A stretch of 64,000 nt of DNA from Variovorax sp. OAS795 (GTDB lineage Bacteria; Pseudomonadota; Gammaproteobacteria; Burkholderiales; Burkholderiaceae_C), in assembly GCF_040546685.1 (NCBI RefSeq), contig NZ_JBEPOH010000002.1, positions 62,001 to 126,000 on the forward strand, in the 5' to 3' direction. The position numbers and the translations under genes were made by a program. The notes under the pieces were generated by a model. That model did no database searches. It was not told the origin of the DNA and worked only from the letters and a program-made list of their open reading frames with translations. This document shows positions 9,702 through 18,987 of the stretch, piece after piece. Positions within the stretch are counted from its first letter, which is position 1. Each line of letters begins with the position of its first letter.

Positions 9702-11117
9702 ATGCTGTACCTGTCCACCCGCGGCCATCCCGGCCGCAAGCACTTCTGCGAAATATTGCTGGAGGGCCTGGCGCCAGACGGCGGCCTGTACCTGCCGGCG
9801 CACTATCCGCAGGTCACGCCCGGGCAGCTTTCCAGATGGCGCGAACTGCCGTATGCCGACCTGGCCTTTGAAGTCCTCTCGCTCTACATCGACGACATTC
9901 CGGCCGACGACTTGCGCGCGATCTGCCGCAAGACCTATACCGAAGAGGTGTTCGGCACGAAGGCGATCGTGCCGCTCAAGCCGCTGGAAGACGGCGTGTG
10001 GCTCCAGGCCTTGTCCAACGGCCCCACGCTGGCCTTCAAGGACATGGCGATGCAGCTCCTGGGCAACCTGTTCGAATACGAGCTCGCCCGCCGCGGCGAG
10101 GAGCTCAACATCCTGGGGGCCACCTCGGGCGACACTGGCAGCGCCGCCGAATACGCGATGAAGGGCAAGAAGGGTGTGCGGGTGTTCATGACGTCGCCGC
10201 ACGGCCGCATGAGCCCGTTCCAGCAGGCGCAGATGTTCAGCCTGCAGGACGCGAACATCCACAACCTCGCGATCGAAGGCGTGTTCGACGATTGCCAGGA
10301 CATCGTCAAGGCCGTGTCCAACGATCTCGCGTTCAAGCGCAAGTACAGGATCGGCACGGTCAACTCGATCAACTGGGCGCGGCTCCTGGCCCAGGCGGTG
10401 TACTACTTCGCCGGCTACTTCCAGGCCACCAAGTCCAACACCGAACAGGTGAGCTTCAGCGTGCCCTCGGGCAACTTCGGCAACGTGTGCGCAGGCCACG
10501 TGGCGCGGATGATGGGCCTGCCCATCCAGACGCTGGTGGTGGCCACCAACGAGAACGACGTGCTGGACGAGTTCTTCCGCACCGGCGTCTACCGCGTGCG
10601 CGCGGCGGCCGACACGCATGAAACGTCCAGCCCGTCGATGGACATCAGCAAGGCCAGCAATTTCGAGCGTTTCGTGTCCGACCTGCTGGGCCGCGACGCG
10701 GGTACGGTGGCGCGCCTGTTCGGCGAGGCGCTCGCGGCGAGGGGCCGCTTCGACCTGGGCGCCGATCCGGCCTTCGCAGTGGCACGCACGCGCTACGGGT
10801 TCCTGAGCGGCAAGAGCACGCACGCCGACCGCCTGGCGACCATCCGCGACACGCACCAGCGCTTTGGCGTGACCATCGACACCCACACGGCCGACGGCCT
10901 GAAGGTGGCGCGCCACCTCGTGCAGCCCGGTGTGCCGATGATCGTGCTGGAGACGGCGCTGCCGATCAAGTTCGCCGCGACCATTGTCGAAGCCCTGGGT
11001 CACGAGCCCGACCGGCCCGCGCGGTTCCAGGGCATCGAAGACCTGCCCAAGCGCGTGACGGTGCTCCCGGCGGATGCCGTGCAGGTCAAGGCATTCGTCG
11101 CCGCGCACCTGGACTGA
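9702..11117 (+). CDS. thrC: Threonine synthase
   Basis: A 471-residue PLP enzyme of the ThrC type that converts O-phosphohomoserine to threonine and phosphate. The N-terminal MLYLSTRGHP segment, SNGPTLAFKDMAMQ with the PLP lysine at residue 113, and GATSGDTGSAAEYA are diagnostic; SVPSGNFGNVCAGHVARMMG follows. Length fits the long ThrC class (about 470). It is followed after 7 bases by a homoserine kinase, and then by threonine-degrading genes, so this copy may serve catabolism and not amino-acid supply; a housekeeping copy elsewhere would be expected. Possible alternative: a ThrC-like enzyme acting on a related phosphorylated hydroxy-amino acid. Confidence 0.92.
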   Translation: MLYLSTRGHPGRKHFCEILLEGLAPDGGLYLPAHYPQVTPGQLSRWRELPYADLAFEVLSLYIDDIPADDLRAICRKTYTEEVFGTKAIVPLKPLEDGVWLQALSNGPTLAFKDMAMQLLGNLFEYELARRGEELNILGATSGDTGSAAEYAMKGKKGVRVFMTSPHGRMSPFQQAQMFSLQDANIHNLAIEGVFDDCQDIVKAVSNDLAFKRKYRIGTVNSINWARLLAQAVYYFAGYFQATKSNTEQVSFSVPSGNFGNVCAGHVARMMGLPIQTLVVATNENDVLDEFFRTGVYRVRAAADTHETSSPSMDISKASNFERFVSDLLGRDAGTVARLFGEALAARGRFDLGADPAFAVARTRYGFLSGKSTHADRLATIRDTHQRFGVTIDTHTADGLKVARHLVQPGVPMIVLETALPIKFAATIVEALGHEPDRPARFQGIEDLPKRVTVLPADAVQVKAFVAAHLD

Positions 11118-11124
11118 GCGCAGC

Positions 11125-12126
11125 ATGGCCGTCTTCACCGAAGTGTCCTGCGACGAGGCTGCCGCCTTCCTGCGGCGGCTGGGGCTTGGCGAGTTGCGGG
11201 CCATGTCCGCCTGCAGTGGCGGCATCGAGAACACCAACTACTTTGTCCACACGGACCGCGGCGAGTACGTGCTCACGCTGTTCGAGCGCCTGACATGGGA
11301 GCAATTGCCGTTCTACCTGCACCTGATGCAGCATCTGGCCGGCCGCGGTATTCCGGTGCCAAGGCCGGCGCCGGACGCCGAAGGCCGCATCCTGCACCTT
11401 CTCAAGGGCAAGCCGGCCGCGGTGGTGGGCAGGTTGCGCGGAAAGAGCGAGCTGGCGCCCGATGCGCAGCAATGCGGCGCCGTGGGCGAGATGCTGGCGC
11501 GCATGCATGTTGCCGGCCGGGACTATGCCCGCCACCAGCCCAACCTGCGCGGCCTGCCGTGGTGGAAGGAAACCGTGCCGGCCCTGCTGCCTTGCGTCGG
11601 CGACGACCAACGCGCGCTGCTGCTCGACGAGCTGGCCCTCCAGACCCGCATCGCCGCATCGCCCGACCACGCGGCCCTGCCGCGCGGCCCCATTCATGCC
11701 GACCTGTTTCGCGACAACGTGCTGTTCGAGGGCAGCGGCCTGAGCGGCATCCTCGACTTCTACTTCGCAGGCTGCGACACCTTCGTGTTCGACATCGGCG
11801 TCTGCCTCAACGACTGGTGCGTGGATCTGGACAGCGGACGCGCCGACGGCGTTCGCAGGGCTGCATTTCTGACGGCCTACGAGTCGGCGCGCCCGCTCGT
11901 GCCCGAGGAACGTCGCCTGTTGCCGGACCTTGAGCGGGCCGCGGCCCTGCGCTTCTGGGTATCGCGCCTGCGGGACTGCCACATGCCCCGCGAAGCCGCC
12001 GCCCTGAAGGCCCACGACCCGAGCCACTTCGAACGCGTCCTGCGCCAGCGCGTGAGCGATGCCGCGGGCGCGGCCATTTTCCAGAAAGGACTTCGGGCCG
12101 CCCCGGGCCCTGACGATCGACCATGA
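11125..12126 (+). CDS. thrB: Homoserine kinase, APH-fold type (ThrB2)
   Basis: A 333-residue kinase of the aminoglycoside-phosphotransferase fold, the homoserine kinase II class found in many proteobacteria. The N-terminus [14 protein letters not shown] and the catalytic loop [10 protein letters not shown] (His191, Asp193, Asn198) with the following [10 protein letters not shown] metal-binding Asp are visible. It phosphorylates homoserine with ATP to give the substrate of ThrC. Its 3' end overlaps the kbl start by 4 bases. The pairing with thrC argues for homoserine; a related hydroxy-amino acid cannot be excluded. Confidence 0.88.
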   Translation: MAVFTEVSCDEAAAFLRRLGLGELRAMSACSGGIENTNYFVHTDRGEYVLTLFERLTWEQLPFYLHLMQHLAGRGIPVPRPAPDAEGRILHLLKGKPAAVVGRLRGKSELAPDAQQCGAVGEMLARMHVAGRDYARHQPNLRGLPWWKETVPALLPCVGDDQRALLLDELALQTRIAASPDHAALPRGPIHADLFRDNVLFEGSGLSGILDFYFAGCDTFVFDIGVCLNDWCVDLDSGRADGVRRAAFLTAYESARPLVPEERRLLPDLERAAALRFWVSRLRDCHMPREAAALKAHDPSHFERVLRQRVSDAAGAAIFQKGLRAAPGPDDRP

Positions 12127-13325
12127 GAACCACCGCAGATTTCTACGCCTCGCTCCGAGCCGAACTAGAGGAGATCCAGGCCACCGGCCTGTTCAAGCTC
12201 GAACGCACGATCCAATCGCCACAGGGAAGCCAGATCGCGACTGCCGATGGGCGGGAAGTGATCAATCTCTGCGCGAACAACTATCTGGGCCTGTCATCCC
12301 ACCCCGGGGTCATAGCGGCCGCGCAAGACGCACTGGCTGCACGCGGGTTCGGCCTGAGCTCCGTCAGGTTCATCTGCGGAACGCAGGACATCCACAAGAC
12401 GCTCGAAGCGCGCCTGTCGCAATTCCTCGGCACGGAGGACACCATCCTCTACGGGTCCGCGTTCGATGCCAACGGCGGCTTGTTCGAGACACTGCTCGGA
12501 CCCGACGATGCCGTGATCAGCGACGAGCTCAATCACGCGTCGATCATCGACGGCATCCGCTTGTGCAAGGCCAGGCGCTACCGCTACCGGCACGACGACG
12601 TGGCGGACCTGCGCGCGCAACTGAAGGCCGCGGACGACGCGGGCGCCCGGCACAAGCTGGTGTTCACCGACGGGGTCTTCTCGATGGACGGGACCATCGC
12701 CCGCCTGGACGAAATACGCGATGCCTGCAACGAGTTCGGCGCCCTGCTGGGCGTCGATGACTCGCACGCCACCGGTTTTCTCGGGAAGCGCGGGCGCGGC
12801 ACCCATGAATACCGCGGTGTGTTCGGCAAGATCGACATCATCACCGGCACCCTGGGCAAGGCACTCGGCGGTGCGTCCGGCGGATTCACGAGCGCCAGCG
12901 CGGACGTCGTCCAGCTGCTGCGCCAGCGCTCGCGGCCCTATCTCTTCTCGAACAGCCTGGCGCCGGTGATCGTCGGCGCGACCCTGAAGGTGCTCGACCT
13001 GCTGGAGGCCGACACGAAGCTGCGCGACGGTCTGGAGGACAACACGCGCCACTTCCGGGCCGGCCTCGCGGCCAGCGGTTTCAAGCTGAAGCCGGGCGAA
13101 CACCCGATCATCCCGGTGATGCTCCATGACGCGGAGCTCGCCCAGGACCTGGCGCGCCGGCTGCTGGCGCTCGGAATCTACGTGACCGGATTCTTCTACC
13201 CGGTGGTGCCCAAGGGCCAGGCCCGCATCCGTGTCCAGATCAGCGCGCAGCACACGCGCGCCCAGCTCGACGCTGCATTGGGCGCCTTCGCGCAGGCCGG
13301 CAAAGAGATGGGGGTGATCGCATGA
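12123..13325 (+). CDS. kbl: Glycine C-acetyltransferase (2-amino-3-ketobutyrate CoA ligase)
   Basis: A 400-residue PLP enzyme of the alpha-oxoamine synthase family. It cleaves 2-amino-3-oxobutyrate with CoA into glycine and acetyl-CoA. Full length for Kbl; [14 protein letters not shown] near residue 50, VDDSHATGF, and the PLP lysine K246 in [10 protein letters not shown] are clear. The start overlaps the homoserine kinase stop and the stop overlaps the dehydrogenase start (both ATGA), so the four genes thrC, thrB, kbl and tdh are translationally linked. This places threonine synthesis and threonine breakdown in one transcript, which is unusual. Confidence 0.93.
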   Translation: MRTTADFYASLRAELEEIQATGLFKLERTIQSPQGSQIATADGREVINLCANNYLGLSSHPGVIAAAQDALAARGFGLSSVRFICGTQDIHKTLEARLSQFLGTEDTILYGSAFDANGGLFETLLGPDDAVISDELNHASIIDGIRLCKARRYRYRHDDVADLRAQLKAADDAGARHKLVFTDGVFSMDGTIARLDEIRDACNEFGALLGVDDSHATGFLGKRGRGTHEYRGVFGKIDIITGTLGKALGGASGGFTSASADVVQLLRQRSRPYLFSNSLAPVIVGATLKVLDLLEADTKLRDGLEDNTRHFRAGLAASGFKLKPGEHPIIPVMLHDAELAQDLARRLLALGIYVTGFFYPVVPKGQARIRVQISAQHTRAQLDAALGAFAQAGKEMGVIA

Positions 13326-14308
13326 GCGGCGCGCCCCGGATCCTCGTCATCGGCGCCAACGGCCAGTTGGGCTCCGAGCTCTCCGCCGCGCTGGCAGAGC
13401 GCTACGGCGCCGACAACGTCGTGGGCAGCGACCGCGTGGAGGTCGGCCGAAACGCCAAACTCCGCCATGAGATGCTGGATGCCACGGACGCCGGCCAGCT
13501 TGCACAGGTGGTCGAGAAGCACCGCATCACCCAGATCTACCATCTGGCAGCGGCCCTGTCCGCGACGGGCGAGACGGCACCGGAGTGGGCATGGCGGCTC
13601 AACATGGGCAGCCTGCTGAACGTGCTGGAGATTGCGCGGCACCGCAAGCTGGACAAGGTGTTCTGGCCGAGCTCCATTGCCGCGTTCGGTCCGACGACAC
13701 CCGCGGTGGCCACGCCTCAACAGACGGTCATGGAGCCCAGCACCATCTACGGCATCTCGAAGCTGGCCGGGGAGGGCTGGTGCCGCTGGTACCACGAGAA
13801 CCATGGCGTGGATGTTCGCGGCCTGCGCTATCCGGGACTGATTTCCTACAAGGTGAGCCCCGGCGGCGGAACCACCGACTATGCGATCGACATCTTCCAC
13901 GCGGCCCTCAAGGGAGAACGCTACACCTGCTTCCTCGCCGAGGATGAACCCCTGCCCATGCTCTACATGGACGATGCGGTGCGCGGGACCCTGGAGTTGA
14001 TGGAAGCCCCCGCCAAGGCCATCACCGAACGCGGCAGCTACAACCTCGCCGGCGTGAGCTTCACGCCGCGCGAGATCGCGCAGGAGATACGCAAGCACCT
14101 GCCCGGCTTCGAGATCGCCTATGAGCCGGATTTCCGGCAGGCGATCGCCAGCGGGTGGCCCGACTCCATCGACGACAGCTGTGCGCGGCGCGACTGGAAC
14201 TGGGCGCCAAGGTACGACCTTGTGGCCACCGTGCGCGACATGCTGAAGAACCTCTCTCCCAAGTCGATGCCGGGCGTGGCAAATGGCGAGCACGCGGCTG
14301 CAAATTGA
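13322..14308 (+). CDS. NAD-dependent epimerase/dehydratase family L-threonine 3-dehydrogenase
   Basis: A 328-residue extended SDR. The Rossmann motif GANGQLG is at residues 11-17 and the catalytic pair is Y143/K147 in [14 protein letters not shown]. The LRYPGLIS and [16 protein letters not shown] segments match the SDR-type L-threonine dehydrogenases (distinct from the zinc MDR Tdh of E. coli). It oxidises threonine to 2-amino-3-oxobutyrate, the substrate of Kbl encoded just upstream. Family members with GalE-like annotation look similar, but the kbl neighbour supports threonine dehydrogenase. Confidence 0.88.
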   Translation: MSGAPRILVIGANGQLGSELSAALAERYGADNVVGSDRVEVGRNAKLRHEMLDATDAGQLAQVVEKHRITQIYHLAAALSATGETAPEWAWRLNMGSLLNVLEIARHRKLDKVFWPSSIAAFGPTTPAVATPQQTVMEPSTIYGISKLAGEGWCRWYHENHGVDVRGLRYPGLISYKVSPGGGTTDYAIDIFHAALKGERYTCFLAEDEPLPMLYMDDAVRGTLELMEAPAKAITERGSYNLAGVSFTPREIAQEIRKHLPGFEIAYEPDFRQAIASGWPDSIDDSCARRDWNWAPRYDLVATVRDMLKNLSPKSMPGVANGEHAAAN

Positions 14309-14330
14309 CAACCTCCGAATGACAAGCACC

Positions 14331-15800
14331 ATGACACTGACCCTCGAACGCACGGACCTGATGACCGCACGCCAGTTGATCGGCGACGAATGGCGCGAGG
14401 CAAGCGACGGGCGCCGCCTCGACGTCACCGACCCTGCCACGGGCGACGTCTTCGCCAGCGTGCCGGACGGCAGCGCGGCCGATGCGCGCGCGGCCGTCGA
14501 TGCCGCCCATGCCGCCTTCCCGGGCTGGCGGGCCGTGCCGGCGAAGCAGCGCGCACAGGTCATCAAGCGCTGGAACGACCTGGTGATGGCGCACCAGGAA
14601 GACCTCGGCCGGCTGATCTCGCGCGAGCAGGGCAAGCCGCTGGCCGAGGGCCGCGGCGAGGTGGCCTATGCCGCCAGCTACATCGAGTGGTTCGCCGAGG
14701 AAGCCACGCGCGCCAACGGCGACATCATTCCCGCGCCGGTGCCTGGCCGGCGCATGTTCGCGCTGAAGGAGCCGGTGGGCGTGGTCGCCGCCATCACGCC
14801 GTGGAATTTTCCGGCCGCGATGATCGCGCGCAAGATCGCGCCGGCGCTGGCCGCGGGCTGCACGGTGGTGTGCAAGCCGGCCGAGGACACGCCGCTGACT
14901 TCCCTGGCGCTCGTCAAGCTGGCCCGGGAGGCCGGGGTGCCCGCGGGTGTGATCAACATCGTCACCGCCTCGCGCGAGCGCACGCCCGAGGTGGTGGACG
15001 TGTGGCTGGACGATGCACGGGTGCGCAAGATCAGCTTCACCGGCTCCACACCCGTGGGCCAGCATCTCGCGCGCCGTTCGGCCGACACGCTGAAGAAGCT
15101 GTCGCTCGAGCTTGGCGGCAACGCGCCCTTCATCGTGTTCGAGGACGCCGACGTCGATGCCGCGGTCGAAGGCCTCATGGCTGCCAAGTTCCGCAACGGC
15201 GGCCAGACCTGCGTGTCCCCCAACCGCGTGTTCGTCCAGGCCAAGGTGCACGGTGCCTTCGTCGACAAGCTCGCGGCGCGCGTGGGTGCGCTCAAGGTCG
15301 GGCCAGCCACCGAAGCGGATTCGCAGATCGGCCCGATGATCAATGCGCGCGCGGTCGACAAGATCGAGCGCCATGTGCAAGACGCGGTCGCCAGGGGTGC
15401 CAAGGTGCTGACGGGCGGGAAGCGCCTTGTCGACCTGGGCCCCAACTACTACACGCCCACGGTGCTGGTGAACGCCAATGCCGCCATGGCCTGCAGCTGC
15501 GAGGAAACCTTCGGGCCCGTGGTCCCGATCACGCGCTTCGACAGCGAAGCCGAGGTGATCGCGGCAGCCAACGACACGCCCTTCGGCCTTGCGGCGTATT
15601 TCTACTCGACCGACGTGCGCCGCATCTGGCGCATGGCCGAGGCGCTGGAGACAGGCATCGTCGGCATCAACGAAGGCGCGCTGGCCGCGGAGGCCGCGCC
15701 CTTCGGCGGGGTCAAGGCCTCGGGCTACGGACGCGAAGGCTCGGTGCACGGGCTGGACGACTACCTGCACACCAAGTACGTGTGCCAGGGGCAGCTCTAG
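14331..15800 (+). CDS. NAD(P)-dependent semialdehyde dehydrogenase, GabD-like (copy 1)
   Basis: A 489-residue aldehyde dehydrogenase of the succinate-/glutarate-semialdehyde group. Catalytic Glu260 (SLELGGN) and Cys294 (NGGQTC) are in place, with WNFPAAMIARK and CKPAEDTPLT around the cofactor site. Start set at 14331 (MTLTLE) by matching the paralogue at 35135-36613, which begins identically; an in-frame ATG at 14319 is an alternative. The two copies are about 87 percent identical by eye. This one closes the long plus-strand operon, 22 bases after tdh. Substrate could be succinate, glutarate or 2-oxoglutarate semialdehyde. Confidence 0.9.
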   Translation: MTLTLERTDLMTARQLIGDEWREASDGRRLDVTDPATGDVFASVPDGSAADARAAVDAAHAAFPGWRAVPAKQRAQVIKRWNDLVMAHQEDLGRLISREQGKPLAEGRGEVAYAASYIEWFAEEATRANGDIIPAPVPGRRMFALKEPVGVVAAITPWNFPAAMIARKIAPALAAGCTVVCKPAEDTPLTSLALVKLAREAGVPAGVINIVTASRERTPEVVDVWLDDARVRKISFTGSTPVGQHLARRSADTLKKLSLELGGNAPFIVFEDADVDAAVEGLMAAKFRNGGQTCVSPNRVFVQAKVHGAFVDKLAARVGALKVGPATEADSQIGPMINARAVDKIERHVQDAVARGAKVLTGGKRLVDLGPNYYTPTVLVNANAAMACSCEETFGPVVPITRFDSEAEVIAAANDTPFGLAAYFYSTDVRRIWRMAEALETGIVGINEGALAAEAAPFGGVKASGYGREGSVHGLDDYLHTKYVCQGQL

Positions 15801-15803
15801 CAG

Positions 15804-15827
15804 CCTCCGGTCAGCGCCGATCGGAGG
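15804..15827. terminator. Hairpin between convergent genes
   Basis: A 9-bp stem with one G-T wobble (CCTCCGGTC and GATCGGAGG) around a six-base loop lies just after the semialdehyde dehydrogenase stop and overlaps the stop codon of the convergent LysR gene. There is no T-run, so it is only a candidate bidirectional terminator. Confidence 0.4.
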
Positions 15828-16722
15828 TCCGCAGCGCGTTGGCTTCGGCGAGGAACGACTCGAGCAGCCGCTGCGCGGGCACGGTGAGTGGCGTATCGGC
15901 GCGGTGGAGCACGTGGATGGTCGTGTTCGGCAGCACCTCGCCGATGGGCAGCTTGACCAGCCCCATGCCCGGACCGTAGCGGTCGAAGAAGCCCGCGGGC
16001 ATGATGCCGATCACGTCGAGCCTCGGCATCAGCGCCAGCAGCGTGGCGAAGGACTCGCACTCGAGGCGCACCTGCGGCGCGCGGTCGCCCGTGGCGCCGA
16101 AGCGGATGTTGCGCGGGTCGCCCGGGCCTCCGGCCGGACCGGTGAGCACCCAGCCCGTTCCGAGCAGCTCGGCCAGCTGCGTTGCATGCGCCAGCGGATG
16201 GCTGCGGCGTGCGACCAGCACCGACTGGCTGTCGAACAGCGGCTGGACCACGAAGTCTCGGCCGATGCCCTCGACCGGCAAAGGACCGAGCGCCATGTCG
16301 AGCTCGCCTGCACGCACCTGCTCCAGGGCGCGGGGGTAGAGCGCGTCGCGCATGCGCAGGCTGACCTGGGGCCATCGCGCGCCGAAACGCTCCACCGCAC
16401 CAGGCGCCAGCAGGATGGCCGCGACCGGCGACACGCCGACCGTCACCTGCGCCTCGGCATGGCGCAGGTGCCATGCGACTTCTTCGCGGGCCCGCTCGAT
16501 CTCGCGCACCACGGTGGCGGCGCGGGCGGCCAGCAGTTCGCCCGGCGGCGCCAGCCGCACGCCCTTGGGCGTGCGGACGACGAGCGCCGTGCCGAACTCG
16601 TCTTCGAGCTGGCGCAAGGCCTTGGTCAGCGCCGGCTGCGACACGTTGAGGGTCTGGGCCGACGCGCGCAGGCTGCCCGTCTTCGCAAGAGTCAGCAGCA
16701 GATGGAGATGCTGGAGCCGCAT
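15811..16722 (-). CDS. LysR-type transcriptional regulator
   Basis: A 303-residue LTTR. The N-terminal winged helix-turn-helix reads LHLLLTLAKTGSLRASAQTLNVSQPALTKALRQLE; the effector-binding domain follows. The sequence FFDRYGPGMG and the DMALGPLP region recall GbpR/PcaQ-type regulators of sugar-acid or aromatic genes. It is divergent from the sulfatase gene with a 119-base gap that contains a dyad at 16744-16760, so it probably controls the sulfatase-cupin-TctC-hydrolase genes and itself. The effector is unknown. Confidence 0.9.
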   Translation of the reverse strand: MRLQHLHLLLTLAKTGSLRASAQTLNVSQPALTKALRQLEDEFGTALVVRTPKGVRLAPPGELLAARAATVVREIERAREEVAWHLRHAEAQVTVGVSPVAAILLAPGAVERFGARWPQVSLRMRDALYPRALEQVRAGELDMALGPLPVEGIGRDFVVQPLFDSQSVLVARRSHPLAHATQLAELLGTGWVLTGPAGGPGDPRNIRFGATGDRAPQVRLECESFATLLALMPRLDVIGIMPAGFFDRYGPGMGLVKLPIGEVLPNTTIHVLHRADTPLTVPAQRLLESFLAEANALRTSDRR

Positions 16723-16743
16723 GGTCGCCGAGCCGGAGGTGGT

Positions 16744-16760
16744 GATAACCCATGGTAATC
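16744..16760. promoter_or_regulatory. Candidate LysR operator in divergent gap
   Basis: A 17-base dyad GATNACC-N3-GGTNATC lies 22 bases upstream of the LysR start and 82 bases before the sulfatase start. It contains a T-N11-A core, as expected of LysR-family sites. No experiment or other copy in the window supports it. Confidence 0.45.
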
Positions 16761-16841
16761 GACATCAAAACATGTGAAGCGACAGGGGGCAAAGGGGCCT
16801 CTAGCATGCGACGCATACCACCACACGACAGGAGCCGGCAT

Positions 16842-18545
16842 ATGACCCGACGCGTGAAGAACATCCTCTTCATCATGTGCGACCAGCTTCGCGCCGACCA
16901 CCTGTCGTGCTTCGGCCATCCGAGGCTGCAGACGCCGAACCTCGATGCGCTGGCCGCGCGCGGCGTGATCTTCGACCGCGCCTACGTGCAGTCGCCGGTC
17001 TGCGGGCCGTCGCGCATGAGCTACTACACCGGCCGCTACGTTCACTCGCACGGCGCGAGCTGGAACTTCGTGCCGCTCAAGGCGGGCGAGATGACCATCG
17101 GCGACCACCTGCGCCCGCTGGGCGTGCGCTCGGTGCTGGTCGGCAAGACGCACATGCGCGCCGACCTGGCGGGCATGTCCCGCCTGGGCATCGACCCGGC
17201 CTCGACGATCGGCGTGCGGATTGCCGAGTGCGGCTTCGACCCCTACGAGCGCGACGACGGCATCCATCCCTATTCGGGCCATGATCCGGACCCCAGCTAC
17301 AACGAGTACCTGCGCAGCCACGGCTTCGGCGGCGACAATCCCTGGGAGAGCTGGGCCAACTCGACCGTCGACGACAGCGGCCAGATCCGCTCCGGCTGGT
17401 TCCTGAAGTACTCGAACCGCGCCGCCCGCGTGCCCGACGAGCACTCGGAGACACCCTACATCACGCGTCGCGCGATGGATTTCATCGCCGAGGCCGGCGA
17501 CCAGCCCTGGTGCCTGCACCTCTCGTACATCAAGCCGCACTGGCCCTACGTCGTGCCCGAACCGTACGCCAGCATGTACACGCCCGACGATGCGCTGCCG
17601 GTGGTTCGCTCCGAAGCCGAGCGGCAGGACCCGCATCCGGTGTATGGCGCGATGATGAAGCACCGCGTGTCCGAGACCTTCTCGCGCGACGGCGTGCGCG
17701 AGGCCGTGATGCCGGGCTACATGGGCCTGATCAAGCAGATCGACGACCAGCTGGGCAAGCTCTTCGGCTTCCTGGAGGAACGCGGGCTGATGGAGACGAC
17801 GATGATCGTCTTCACGTCGGACCATGGCGACTACCTGGGCGACCACTGGATGGGCGAGAAGGACCTGTTCCACGAGCCGATCATTCGCGCGCCGCTGATC
17901 GTCTACGACCCCGACCCGCGCGCCGACACCACGCGCGGCACGCGCTGCGATGCGCTGGTCGAGGCGATCGACCTGGCGCCGACCTTCCTGGACGCCTGCG
18001 GCGGCGTGCCGGTGCCGCACATCATGGACGGCCGCTCGCTGCGTCCGCTGCTGTTCGGCAGGCGTCCGCCCGACTGGCGCGAGCACGTGGTCTGCGAGTA
18101 CGACTACGCCTTCCAGGATTCGCGCATCGCGCTCGGCACGCCGTCGCGCAGCGCCTGGCTGCGGATGATCTCCGACGGCCGCTGGAAGTACGTGCTGGCC
18201 GAAGGCTATCGCCCCATGCTGTTCGACCTGGCGTCCGACCCGAACGAATTCATCGACCTGGGCGCCGCACCCGAACACGAAGCAGTGCGCCAGCGCCTGC
18301 ATGAAGCGCTGTTTCGCTGGGCGCGCCAGCCACGCCAGCGGGTGACGATCCCGGACGGTGCCATCGAGACGATGGAGATCCAGCCGCGCATCTCGGAAGG
18401 CGGCATCCTCATCGGCTACTGGGACGAAGAAGACCTCGCCGAGGCACGCAAGCGCTTCAAGCCGCGCTTCGCATCGACCAACCCGCTCGTGAAACCCACG
18501 CTCGACCGACTCACCCGCCACGAAGGAGTGCCCCATGACCATTGA
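16842..18545 (+). CDS. Sulfatase / phosphonate monoester hydrolase-like enzyme
   Basis: A 567-residue member of the alkaline phosphatase superfamily. The formylglycine signature is present: Cys54 in VCGPSRMSYYTGR (C-x-P-S-R), which needs a formylglycine-generating activity. Metal ligands are seen at CDQLRADH (residues 13-20) and TSDHGDYLGDH. The C-terminal VCEYDYAFQDS and the HPVYGAMMKHRVSETF stretch resemble rhizobial and burkholderial phosphonate monoester hydrolases more than arylsulfatases. It lacks a signal peptide, so it is probably cytosolic. Start at 16842 has a clear AGGAG. It likely hydrolyses a sulfate or phosph(on)ate ester imported by the neighbouring TctC system. Its 3' end overlaps the cupin gene. 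Confidence 0.87.
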   Translation: MTRRVKNILFIMCDQLRADHLSCFGHPRLQTPNLDALAARGVIFDRAYVQSPVCGPSRMSYYTGRYVHSHGASWNFVPLKAGEMTIGDHLRPLGVRSVLVGKTHMRADLAGMSRLGIDPASTIGVRIAECGFDPYERDDGIHPYSGHDPDPSYNEYLRSHGFGGDNPWESWANSTVDDSGQIRSGWFLKYSNRAARVPDEHSETPYITRRAMDFIAEAGDQPWCLHLSYIKPHWPYVVPEPYASMYTPDDALPVVRSEAERQDPHPVYGAMMKHRVSETFSRDGVREAVMPGYMGLIKQIDDQLGKLFGFLEERGLMETTMIVFTSDHGDYLGDHWMGEKDLFHEPIIRAPLIVYDPDPRADTTRGTRCDALVEAIDLAPTFLDACGGVPVPHIMDGRSLRPLLFGRRPPDWREHVVCEYDYAFQDSRIALGTPSRSAWLRMISDGRWKYVLAEGYRPMLFDLASDPNEFIDLGAAPEHEAVRQRLHEALFRWARQPRQRVTIPDGAIETMEIQPRISEGGILIGYWDEEDLAEARKRFKPRFASTNPLVKPTLDRLTRHEGVPHDH

Positions 18546-18987
18546 AACCCCCGACATCACGCGCGCGCAGACCGGCATGGACGGCGTGTCGTGGAACATC
18601 CTGGGGCAGATCTATGTGCCCAAGCAGGCGAGCGACGACAGTTTCTCGTGGCATGCGACCTTCCCGGTGGAGACCTTCGTGCCGCCGCACGTGCACCCTC
18701 ACCAGGACGAGTACATCTTCGTGCTCGACGGCCGCATCGACCTTTTGTTGGGGGGCAGGAAGACCTACGCCTCGGCGGGCGACCTGGTGCGCATGCCGCG
18801 CGGCATTCCGCACGCCTTCTTCAACAACACCGGCGAGCCGGTGACGGCGCTGTTCTGGGCCACGCCGGCCGGCAAGCTGGAGGCGCTCTACCGCCGCATC
18901 CACAACATGTCGAGTCCGGCCGAAGTGGTGGCCGCGGCGCGCGACTACGACGTCATCTTTGCACCGCCCGTTTCATCGGCGGCATGA
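18535..18987 (+). CDS. Cupin domain protein
   Basis: A 150-residue single cupin with a canonical metal-binding motif 1 (PPHVHPHQDEYIFVLDG, His/His/Glu) and motif 2 (MPRGIPHAFFNNTGEP). All metal ligands appear present, so it may be a small dioxygenase or isomerase, or a binding protein. It overlaps the sulfatase gene by 11 bases and the TctC gene by 4, so the three are co-translated. It probably acts on the sulfatase substrate or product. Confidence 0.82.
   Translation: MTIETPDITRAQTGMDGVSWNILGQIYVPKQASDDSFSWHATFPVETFVPPHVHPHQDEYIFVLDGRIDLLLGGRKTYASAGDLVRMPRGIPHAFFNNTGEPVTALFWATPAGKLEALYRRIHNMSSPAEVVAAARDYDVIFAPPVSSAA

Noticed and set aside
12123..13325. Reading kbl as a biotin-synthesis gene (bioF)
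   Set aside because: The residues around the PLP site and the neighbouring threonine dehydrogenase fit glycine C-acetyltransferase; no other bio gene is present.
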